Shown in pieces: positions 13,308-28,100 of a stretch of 64,000 bases of DNA. The DNA comes from Protonemura montana. Lineage: Eukaryota; Arthropoda; Insecta; Plecoptera; Nemouridae. Numbering within the stretch: position 1 is the first letter of the stretch; each line of letters starts with the position of its first letter. The position numbers were made by a program, and so were the translations under genes. The stretch is taken from contig OX387603.1 of the NCBI GenBank assembly GCA_947568835.1, forward strand, positions 26,622,651-26,686,650, in the 5' to 3' direction. The notes beneath the pieces were generated by a model, which was given only the letters and a program-made list of their open reading frames with translations, searched no databases and had not been told where the DNA came from.

Positions 13308-14998
13308 GCGCAGCGCAATATCCGATAATTAATTTAATCAAGTCCATCTCTCTGTACGGCGAGCGTGTTTCTCTCTTACGTGGAGACCAAGAACAAAGTG
13401 TTACCGACATATCCACAAGAAACCACAGTTCAACTTTGTCACTCGGTAACGTTTTCACCAACTCTGGTCTGGCAAGTTGGCGCATCGCAGCATTTAATTG
13501 TACATTAGTTCTCTAAACCTTCATTGTGCTAAATTATTTTCTTAACATTCCTGCAATTCAATTGATTCGGACTGATTTCTCTCTCCCGGTGCGAGCGTTT
13601 GTAACTCGTAACTGCGAGGCAACAGGGTGGAAACAATGCTTCGGTTGCAACGATAGGAGGACATCCTATTAATTTTACGGCGAGACAACGTTTTAGTTTG
13701 GACCGGTGCTTCCCTTTCGGCACCGATGGCAAAATTTGACGTACTTAAAAGCGTGTATAAATATTGCGAGCTTTGTCACTTTACTGGAACTGGAGATAGC
13801 TTTTGATTGGTTCTCTTCTTTTGTGAGCTGTCTTGTAAGATAACTTTGAATATCCAATGGTCAACTAACTTGAATGGCAGCAGCAATGTCCTGATTAACC
13901 AGTGAATCAAACACTAGGTAGGTTATTTTAGAACATGGTTGATGTGTTAGGAATAATGTAGTATTTAATCTTTGACTATGGTACAGTCACTAACAATAGA
14001 ATTAGAAATATCTTCTAATAACTATAATTATGTCACTGTTTTACCTATTAGAATCGGAGTCAAACCATTAATTTAAAAAAACAGTGTGCAGATTTCATCG
14101 ACACCATACCGCGTTCCTTGAGAACACTGCATTTTTCTACCTGCTTCTTTTATACAAACAACTACTGGCAATGCAATAGCTTCCCACGAGTGATACCTTG
14201 GCAATTGACACAAAAAAAACATAGATCTGATGACAAGTGGAACACCTATTACTACCTACTTTCTTGGTGTCTTGAGCTTATCTTCCATTACCAATTCTAC
14301 TACCTTATAGTATCGATCTCTTAATGGTACTCCCGAAATTCGAAATAGTTACGTGTCTTGACTGAATTAGTCGCAACATCCTTTGAGCAGACACGTAATG
14401 ATTTTGGAACCATTAATTGTGTATTATCCTATTACTTCATACATGTACAAAATGCTGTCTGTCATTCTGTGTTCAAATTTTTGATTAGTCCATAAATGGC
14501 AATAAAGAGTTAGTTTCCAGTAATAACCAGTGTGGCATTTATTTACCTTTCCCCCTTCTCTCCTAGGAAGTGCTGATAGAAGTTAGCATTCTCTGCCTCA
14601 AATTCCTGGAAGTGACTAATGCCAGCTTGCTAGAGTGATATAGGCGTTATCATATTCCTTGCCTTGCTATCAGTGGTAAGGATGGTGTGTGCAGATAAGG
14701 TGGGCTCTAATGCCTTGGTCAACTTGTGCTTATAGCAGTCTACAGCCGGTCACTGTGATCTTCGTCTAGTCTGGTAGGGATTCCCCTATTTGGAATTATC
14801 GCAGATGTCCTGGTAGCAGTGCAAGCAAGTCTAAGGTTTCATTTCAAATTTCTGGCCTAGCCCTCATGTGATTAAAAAGTGTACAGGAAGTACCAAGAGG
14901 TGATTGTATTCTCAGTACTTAGATAGCCAATGTCAACTAGAATATTTATCGCTTGCTGCTAATGTTTGCATCATTTTGTGCCTAGACACTCTGGTAGG
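13308..14998. other. 3' untranslated region and spacer before the protease pair
   Basis: Follows the stop of the prothymosin-like gene. An AATAAA at 14501-14506 is a reasonable end of that transcript. The remaining ~490 bases before the first protease start codon should hold its promoter. No other gene is seen. Confidence 0.55.
14501..14506 (+). terminator. Poly(A) signal, prothymosin-like gene
   Basis: AATAAA in an AT-rich context on the coding strand, the first clear hexamer I found downstream of the stop at 13307. Confidence 0.5.
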
Positions 14999-17900
14999 AT
15001 GTTGTGGGGCACCTTTGCTGCTGTTCTGCTTCTGGCTGTGGGGTACGCTGAGTGCCAACTAATTAGGTATGTCAGATAAGGATAGTTGCTCACTACCTGG
15101 AGTGCATATTTGAAGTTGTCTTTGCTCTAGTTCAATGCAATGTCAAAGCTGTGGATGTAACAAAGTAAAGGTTAAACTTAGGTTCCTAGCTGCGATCAAG
15201 TGCTCCACGGGTTTCTACGATTACAAGCCGTTGGCCAAAACTCTTATCAATCCCTTTTAATACATTAGTTCACTGGCAAAAATGAAATGTAACATACGAG
15301 TTAACTTTTAGTGATGAAAGTGCCGAAAGTCTGGTATAAATGTTGGGAAGAAGACGTTTTATTAGGTTGAATACAATTCTGCATTTGTCTTGACCAACTT
15401 TTTATCTTCGGTGAGATGCATTCCTTACGTCTTAACCATTTCACAAGTGAGATATAAATATATTTTTTTCATAATTTGCTTACTTTTTTGTATTACATTT
15501 TGAAGACATTTTTAACCACTATTAAAAGGAGTACAATGTACAATCATTCACTTAAAACACTAAAATAACAGCAAGAGCATGCAAATTAACTATTCTAAAG
15601 TGTTACATTTTTTATTTTTGATATCGCGATTTCTCGATTTCTCGACAAGCCTGATAGCATTTACCCGCTGTTGTGAAAATGCATTTTGTTAAGAATACGT
15701 GGCTCGTTAAATCTGTGATCATTTACTGATGCAATCCAACAATTCACAAAGAAGCCAGCAAACCTGTGGTGACACTGTCTGGATTGTTTGTGTTACTGAA
15801 GCTTTGCTCTATTATATGAATACCGAAGATAGAACAGGTTTTGTCTGATCAATGATATGATTTTGAAATGTATAAGATTATTTAATCAATGCAACAGCGT
15901 AATTAAAAATACAAATTTGTTGGTATTGTGTACAGACAAAGTTATTGATTTGCAACAACAATTTTGTAGCGTTCCGTTGGTTCGTCGGAAGTCTGGCATG
16001 GAGACGCTAATGCAAATATCTCTCAGTGGAGGCGATAAGCACAGCTTATTCAAGCCAAAGCCAGGGCCACCAAGAACCAATGACTCTGTAGCACTGCAAA
16101 AATATCTCGATGTAAGTAAATATTTGTAGACTTTTTATCATGGCAAGCTTAAATGATAAATAAAATGTTCATAGACTTAATCCTATTGGCAGTTTCAGCA
16201 TCCTATCGGCATCGATGCTTTTCATTCGAACCAATCGACATACAAAACACAATTGAAAATGTGAGATGTGAACTCATTCCTTTCATGTATGTGTTGCAGT
16301 CGGAGTTTTATGGAGAAATAAGCATTGGACACCCTGCCCAAACATTCAGGGTTGTGTTTGATACTGCGTGGGCTAATTCATGGATCCCTTCCTCGGAATG
16401 CAGTTTCTTCAGTGTTTGCAGTCAGTACTTTGTGTTATTTACTTCTTTATTTTAGGTTGTTTATTTGTTGTTACATTTTACGCATACAAATTGTAGTAGC
16501 AGTGAGAAAAATATTAATTATCTCTACGTTCATATCTAGTAGGTAGAATTGTTTATTTACTGATGAAAGAATAGCGAATAGATAACAAAAAAGACTTCTT
16601 TACATTAAGTTGAAACATCAAATTTGTGTGGGAAGAAAATAAAGAAGGGGAGCACAACTTACCGTAAACTAAAAAATAAATGGGGTTGAGTAATTGTGCT
16701 CTCCCCATATCTTTACCTTTCTACACCCATTTTATCCAGCCTTTTGTCATTCTAACCAAATAGGTCAACTTCTTCATTGTAATTATCTCTGGTTCTTGGT
16801 TTTTGTGTGAGAGCAAGGGAATGGTGAAAAATATCAATTTGAGGAGAAAAACTATCAATTTAGCTACAAAAATTTAGGCTGATTAGTGATTACCCATTCT
16901 TTACAATATGCAAGATCACGGTATTATTGTAGCTTCCATTATTATCTTTACCTGGAGAAGGTAGGAGATCCACAAGAAGACAGAATCAGTGCATTTTGCA
17001 CATTTGTCATTTTGTAGCAGAATGGGTTTTTGCCATACCTTTTGTCATAAATAAGCCCACAGTAAGAATATTTCTCTTCTCATTACTTCATAAAGTAACT
17101 ATTAAAAATATCTGGCATCCATGACTTCTCAACCAGACCCTTCGAGTTCTTGTGCAAAATTCACTGATTCCGTCTTCTTGTGGATCTCCTACCTTCTCCA
17201 GGTAAAGAGAATAATGGAAGCTACAATAATACTGTGATCTTGCATATTGTAAGAAATGGGTAATCAGCCTAAATTTTTGTAGCTAAATTGATTGTTCTTC
17301 TCCTCATTTTAGTTGATATTTGATTTAATGGCCTTTTTAGGTGTGCTGGACTTATCTTGCATATCTTTAAACATCCACAATTTCTTTTCTGTTACCCATT
17401 GACTGCAGCTCTGCAAGCAGACTCCCATCAACTGCATACTCTGACAACTCTCATTTTAACTTTCAGAATTGGCTAATATTATATCGTTGAGTCAACGATA
17501 ATATCCAAAACTCTGTGGGTAATCCATTGCATAGAAATAGGAGAGCCATTTTCTTCCAGGGATGCTAATTTATTTGCGTTAATCACATTTCAGAACTTAA
17601 AAATAAGTATGACTCGAAGAAGTCTTCTACTTACATTGAGAACGGAAAGCCATTTGCAGTTGACTTGGAAGGAGGCAAACTGGTCGGCATCCTCTCAACG
17701 GACGAAGTCCATGTAAATGTTTTCTAATTAATAATTATCATTTTAATCGGTGGTCTTACCATACTGACTGATAATAATGCGTCTTTGTCAACATTTTAAT
17801 TGTAGATTGGACATTCGACAATCAAAAACCAGACCTTTGCAGAAGTAACAAAAATACCACGGTCCTACTTATTTTCTAAAGTTGACGGTGTTTTTGGGCT

Positions 17901-18728
17901 GGCCTACAGCAGCTTGGCCATTGATGGGGTCACTCCGTTCTTTTACAACATGATTCGCTCGGGGCTGATCTCCAAGCCTGTCTTCTCTTTCTATTTAAAT
18001 CGGTAATAGCTAGCAACGGTTAATTCTAAGGCCCAGGAATGTAATGGTGTGTAAAGCACTTTTTCTGCTACCTCCAGGGATCGTACAACAGATCGAGGTG
18101 GGAATTTCATCCTAGGAGGGTCTGATTCTAAACATTACAACGGCTCCTTTACATACGTCTCTGTTCTTCAAAAGGAGTACTGGAAGTTTAAAATGGATTA
18201 TGTTACTGTGGACTTGATGAGCAAAAAGAAACCCAATCCGGTTTTCTGTCCCGGTGGCTGTAACGTGATCATTGACACTAGTACCACGATTACCACAGGG
18301 CCAACTCAGGATGTCCAGAAGATTAATAAGTTGATTGGTGCCCAGCCAATTACATTGTTCAAAATTGGAAGAGACTGGGTAAGCTGCATTTTTTGTTTTA
18401 TCGTAAACAGGTCCTTGGTGAGACGTTAACCGCGTGCATTAATTTATGACAATTTTGCTCTGAATTATTTCAGGTCAAATGTAACACCATCAACAAACTT
18501 CCCAAGATAAATTTTGTTATTACTGGCAAAAATTTTACTCTTCAAGGAAGGGACTACATTCAACAGATGACTTATATGGGAGTGCAGTTGTGTTTATCCT
18601 CTTTTGTTGGGCTGGACGCTGGTGATAAAGATGAATCTCTGTGGGTGTTTGGTGCCTCCTTTATTTCGCGGTACTACACAGAGTTTGATATGGGGTTGAA
18701 CCGAATTGGATTTGCGACGGCTGTCTGA
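14999..18728 (+). CDS. Cathepsin D-like aspartic protease homologue with altered active site (probable pseudoprotease)
   Basis: Seven exons (14999-15066, 15970-16111, 16300-16420, 17594-17712, 17806-18002, 18078-18378, 18474-18728) join in phase to 400 residues, the usual cathepsin D length. A signal peptide (MLWGTFAAVLLLAVGY) precedes a propeptide and two pepsin-like lobes. Fold-level motifs survive: FYGEISIGHPAQTFRVVFD, a DGVFGLAYSS block, FILGGSD, and the C-terminal RYYTEFDMGLNRIGFAT. The catalytic signatures do not: the first is DTAWAN (Asp91) where the family has DTGSSN, the second DTSTT (Asp282) where it has DTGTS, and the flap tyrosine is Leu135 (VDLEGGKL for IRYGSGSL). Both aspartates remain but both motif glycines are gone, so weak or no activity is expected. 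The frame is intact with proper splice sites, so it is not a dead pseudogene by sequence. It lies about 0.5 kb upstream of the canonical paralogue on the same strand. Its fourth intron-bounded region holds a foldback element. Confidence 0.9.
16827..17322. mobile_element. Palindromic foldback (MITE-like) element
   Basis: Two arms of about 170 bases, roughly 16827-17001 and 17151-17322, are inverted copies with a few differences; both contain CCTGGAGAAGGTAGGAGATC or its complement. About 150 unmatched bases separate them. No coding capacity. It sits inside intron 3 of the protease homologue (16421-17593). I could not identify target duplications or a superfamily. Confidence 0.85.
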
Positions 18729-18914
18729 GAAAATGAGACCATATTTCACAGATCACTTGTGTTGCTTTGACGGAAGGCCGTTTTTGAGTTAAATGCTTTT
18801 AATTTCCTTCTCATTATATTTTCAAATAGTTTTTTGCTGGTCTACTTAGAATTTATTAACACTAGTTTTGTAAATGGCCAAATGTGTAACCATTTTGTAC
18901 CAATGAGTTGAATG

Positions 18915-18920
18915 AATAAA
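18915..18920 (+). terminator. Poly(A) signal, protease homologue
   Basis: AATAAA 187 bases after the stop at 18728, the only good hexamer before the next gene's promoter. Confidence 0.75.
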
Positions 18921-19159
18921 AATGCGCCATTGCTTTTTCAAGCATTGAATTAATAAGTGTTTTTTTTATTTGTACTGATTGAAACATGTGAACTCCCATA
19001 GCTTTTTGCTGCGAGTTGATAGGCGGCAACGTTTTGAATTTTGATCGAAATTACTTGACGCGATTGGTCCGTGGAAAGCCAATGGATGTCGTTAGGTCGG
19101 TTGGTTTATCTTCGTTTATCTGATTCAGCATTTCGTTGTTTTGTTTGCGTTGTCACTTG

Positions 19160-19171
19160 TCAGCTGACAGC
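19160..19171. promoter_or_regulatory. 12-bp E-box palindrome upstream of cathepsin D
   Basis: TGTCAGCTGACA is a perfect palindrome with a CAGCTG core, about 55 bases before the start codon at 19227. CAGCTG is a basic helix-loop-helix type site; whether it lies in the promoter or in the 5' untranslated region is unknown. Confidence 0.4.
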
Positions 19172-19226
19172 CATTAGTCGAAGGTCGGCGTTTTCGTTGA
19201 CGGGTTTGTCTGCGTAACTTTTCAAG

Positions 19227-23680
<4,454 letters not shown>

Positions 23681-23858
23681 ACCATTCAGTGTTCAATTAC
23701 AGACGGGATACCCTATCTAGCACTTGTTTGTTTCCCATTGGATTTCTTTTATTGTTTTAGTATAACTTACTACCAAGTTTTTAATGATATCTACGATAGG
23801 TTGTAATAGCCTAATATACCATGACTGATTGCCTTTCTGAATTAAATATAGTTTGAGG

Positions 23859-23868
23859 AATAAATAAA
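23859..23868 (+). terminator. Overlapping poly(A) signals, cathepsin D
   Basis: Two overlapping AATAAA hexamers about 180 bases after the stop codon at 23680. Confidence 0.8.
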
Positions 23869-23894
23869 AACATATATAAGTTTTAACACGAGGC

Positions 23895-23900
23895 TTTATT
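23895..23900 (-). terminator. Poly(A) signal, RPS13
   Basis: TTTATT on the + strand is AATAAA on the RPS13 strand, 24 bases after its stop. It lies less than 40 bases from the opposite-strand signals of cathepsin D, so the two transcripts must end side by side or overlap. Confidence 0.8.
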
Positions 23901-23923
23901 TTGAGGATTTTACATGACAGTTA

Positions 23924-24700
23924 TTACGCTACCAAAGCGGAAGCAGTGCTGGACTCGTATTTCCAGGTAGGAGGCAGAACACTGTTTGTTTTGTAGTAAC
24001 GTGCCAGCCGGTGAATCCTGGACTCGACAAGAATGAGACGGAACTTGGAATCTCTATCCTTGCGATTCCTTTCCAAATGCTTTCGGATGGCAACAGCCTT
24101 CTTGATCATATAGTAAAGATCTTCTGGCATGTCCGGAGCCAAACCAAGGGCCTTCATGATTCGCAGGATCTTGTTGCCAGTAACAAATCGCACTTGAGCA
24201 ACTCCATGGGAATCTCGAAGAATAACACCTGAAGGAGCAAAGAGAACTAGTCAGTAGCTGTACGTTATGAAACTCTCAGCAAGATAGTAACTTTAATAAA
24301 TGGACTTACCAATTTGAGATGGGGTTAACCCCTTCTTTCCGAGCTTGAAGATCTGCTCTTTCACATCTTCCGCGGAGAGTTTCAGCCAAGTGGGAACACT
24401 TCGCCGGTATGGGAGAGCAGACTGGGATATACCCTTGCTAGAATAAGTATATATTTCATGATATTAGTTTATTATCTTTGACGGACGGTCATTTATATAA
24501 AATGGCTGCCCTGTCGCCGTGCCACGAGGTGATTGATAATCCTACTATCCAGGGACATTTCTCCCGCAATACTCATGATCGCTGCGCAGAACAATAAAGA
24601 TTTGATAGTACTCTAAGAGTTTTCGACAAAAAGTTACGTGAATTGTTAAAACCACGATAATTAAAACAACAATTTACCCAGGTGCGTGCATTCGTCCCAT
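23924..24700 (-). CDS. RpS13: 40S ribosomal protein S13 (uS15)
   Basis: Three exons (24678-24700, 24310-24437, 23924-24228) join in phase to exactly 151 residues, the length of the human protein. The first exon encodes MGRMHAPG; then come [38 protein letters not shown] and the C-terminal [11 protein letters not shown], all hallmark blocks of uS15. It is a small-subunit protein that binds 18S rRNA near the central domain. Substitutions such as [18 protein letters not shown] in the C-terminal half resemble arthropod versions. The gene is compact, as usual for ribosomal proteins. Upstream of the ATG a CTCTTC pyrimidine stretch could be the 5'-TOP start, but I cannot locate the start site. It shares its upstream region head-to-head with PHRF1. 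Confidence 0.98.
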
Positions 24701-25155
24701 CTTGCTGTTTTGCTGTAACCAATTTAGAAGAGCACTGAGCGGTAGCGCTATCGTTCCGCTACCGCGATGAGTTCATCTTTCTGAAGGCATCCAGTATGCG
24801 GTACGCGATAAAGATGGCTGACTTTTCTGACGAGTGAATTATCCGTGTACGGATTTACGTGTAGTTTGTACTTTTACTAGCATTATTCATTAGTGAAATC
24901 TCGTTTGCAGCAAATTTGGATCTGTAAGGTAATGTGTGTCAATCATATCCTCTTCAGTGAGTGTGCGATGCTTAAAGAAGGAGTTATTGTCATTATTAAA
25001 TAGGCCTAAGCTCATGTAGGCCTAGCCTCACAAAATCTCGACAGAGGGTTTGCCCTGCTATAACCCCACAGTATTTATTATTAAGCCTACTCTGATTTTA
25101 CGGAACTCTTTTGGTTGATTGGAGCTTAATAGTTCGATTTATGTTGCAGAAAGTC
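24701..25155. promoter_or_regulatory. Shared head-to-head promoter region, RPS13 / PHRF1
   Basis: The RPS13 start codon (24700, leftward) and the first PHRF1 start codon (25156, rightward) are 455 bases apart. A donor-like GTAATG follows CTGTAAG at 24928, and the PHRF1 start codon lies just after an acceptor (TTGCAG ending 25149), so PHRF1 probably has an untranslated exon ending at 24928. That leaves only a couple of hundred bases for both promoters. A GCGGTAG / CTACCGC inverted repeat sits at 24739-24765. Confidence 0.6.
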
Positions 25156-28100
25156 ATGAGCGAAAGTGATGGGTGTGAATTTGACTGCACATGCACGAAG
25201 TGTAAAGGCAGGAAACGGGTTAAACGAATCGCAGAAACAAGTGACAGTGGCAGTGGCAGTCCTGTAGAAAATACTGCTAAACGGAAGAAAATTCTCGTAA
25301 GTAGTTCCTACAATTAGGCTTAAAAAAGTTATCTTTGAATTAGAATGCATATGTGTATGGAGAATGTAAATAACAGCCACTTGTAATGACAACAGAACTA
25401 CCATCTCTAATTTTTCTTTTTCTCTTGCAGAGAGTGATGAGTGATGGTGCTGCATCCAGCAGTGGAAGTGATGCTATAATTAAACCTGCAAGGAAGAGAA
25501 CCTACAAGCGTGCTCCAGTATGCATCATAGTTTGATAGTTTACCGTTGTGATAATGTCACTTTTTTTCTGAAAATTATATCTGAACGGTGTTACTTGTTT
25601 TGCAGAGAGTTGAAAGCGACGAAGAGTGCAGCAGTCCTATCCTAGCGCAAGTTGTGAGTGATGAAGACAGTGGCCCTGCTCAGTTCAGAAAGATGAGGAG
25701 TGCCGTGACTGCCATCCAAGACAGTAGTTCGTCCGAGTCTGATAGTAGCGATGACTATGACAGCCTCAGGAATGACAAATTGTTAGGTTTGGATGAGTTA
25801 GAGGACGAGTTCACTTCTGGTTCTGATGAGGGTGAGACTGATGAGGACTATGAAGGTGGGTCTAGCACCTCTGGCTGGGAGAGCGACTGGGCCAGTCACA
25901 GCGATTCAGACATCGTTGAAACTTCTTTCGACGTTTCGCATGCCATCAAAAAGAAATCACCGCAGGCTCCGTCAGTGTTGGTCAACGACGGGTTCGAGAC
26001 AGACAGCAGTGGCGATGGTACCACAGAACGGTGTCCGATTTGTCTGCGCTCGTTTGGCTCACAGGAAGTAGCCACTCCAGCGTCGTGTGATCACAGTTTC
26101 TGCGCCATTTGTCTTCAAGAATGGGCCAAGGTACGATACGGTCACATCTTGGCGCTACAGGCAAGCCAGTATTGCCTGTAAAATAGTTACATACAAACTT
26201 TCCTGAAAGTAATTAACTTGTCCCATCAATCCCAATGATAACTTGAGAGAAGTATTGAGCTCAGCACATTTGATTGATGTCTTTTATTCGGCTTGAATTA
26301 CAATAAACACAAGCCAATGAATGACACACCAGCCCATGAGTTTTTCCGACTGGAAACCACAACCACCAGCGTCATTCAAACGCTAAATGGGCCAACGTCT
26401 GCTCAATGCGTTGCCCACTGAAATCTAAGCGGCTAAAAACGCAGAATATTTTAAAACTTCTAAAACAGTATCTTTTTGACAATATATGTTTTACAGCATA
26501 AATAATTTTACTCACTCTTGAGTTATCATTTATAACCATTGAAATGACTATTTCACATGTATTTGCTTATATAATAACTGACGTGGTCTACACATTCGAA
26601 TGTACTATGGACCAAATAAAAGTAAAATACAATACAATACTGTTAGGTCTTGTCAGGACATCAGAAGAAATAGGTTACTGTACATAAGGTTACACCAGTA
26701 GGTTTCCGATGAACAATCAGAGCCCATGCTTGATATCATTGCATCCAATCATGTTGCAGAACATCAATACATGCCCCGTGGACCGGACTACTTTCACCGG
26801 GATGGTAGTTCGGCGGCGGCTCGGCGGGAAGGTGCTGCGGGAGGTTCCTGTCGAAGCCCCGGTGCGGGCTAACCCGGAGGACGAGATCGTGGAAGACCCG
26901 ACATTCTGTGAGGTGTGTCAGCGTAGCGATCGTGAAGACAGGATGCTGCTCTGCGATGGCTGCGACTCTGGCTACCACCTGGACTGCCTTACTCCACCGC
27001 TCGAAACCGTGCCCGTCGAACAGTGGTTCTGCGTGGAGTGTGTTGCCTCCAACTCACAGCACATCGCCGGAGAGGTGGGCATCTGCCTTTTTGCTTGTGG
27101 ATGCTTATTTGAAATTGGTGAAATTGATGAAGTCATATTTTAATACTGTATGGGCTTTTTGTATCTAGACTTGCAAGGGGTCTTATTGTTTTATTATTCC
27201 AGTAATAAAGATTTGTTATATATCCTTGGGCATTGGATTTATGACTGGTTGTACAGGTTTAATAATTGTTCACTCAAAGTAGGATATCCATAGTGCCTGG
27301 GTGCAGCTGAAGTCGATATAAAACCTTATTCTTTACTATTAAGTCATAGACTAGCTAGTGTCCCAGATAATTTTATTTGCCTTGATTTGAAGTAAGAAAT
27401 ATTTGAAATATGCATGCTAAAATGTATCCCTAGCCAAGATATTGTTTCTCTGTACTGTGATTTGCTGACTTGCTATGTTCCAGTCCGGCATCGCTGAGGG
27501 AGAGCTAAACGCTCTGATTGAGGACGCGCATGCCGGCGGCTGGTCTCCGCCGCGGCCCCGTGTTCACCGCCTGTTGCCGCGCACGCGACAGAGCGAACGC
27601 GTCCGCGCCACGATCCGCTCCCGGCACAGCATGGAAGCGTCCACGTCGAGGCCGTCGGCGTCTTCGGGCATTGACTCTCAAGGCAGCGCCAGTCGTTCGG
27701 CAGCACCCAATCTCTCAAGGTAACTGCAACCCTGATTTCGAGGGTGCCACCGTTGAGTGTAGGTTATAGGTAGAGTTTCAACGTCAATGTTACAGTCTAT
27801 GCGTGAAAGATGACTGCCTTACCGACAAAAATGCAGAGTACCGGAACGTCACGTTAAGTGGAGCCACTGTCGTATGAAATTTAATTTCGATATTTTTCGT
27901 AGGTTAACTCGCTTTTTAATATCGTTACGTGTGTATCAATCGTTGAGGTAAACATTGATGGAGATTTTTTAATCATGAAAAGTCTCAAAAGCGAGTTAAC
28001 CTACGAGAAATATTGAAATTAAATTCCATACGACAGTGGCTCCACTTAACGTGATGTTCCGGTACTCTGCATTTTTGTCGGTAAGGTGGTCATTTGGCGG

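Noticed and set aside
24438-24677. snoRNA in the RPS13 intron (vertebrate RPS13 hosts U14)
   Set aside because: I looked for C box (RTGATGA) and D box (CTGA) with a terminal stem and found no convincing pair.
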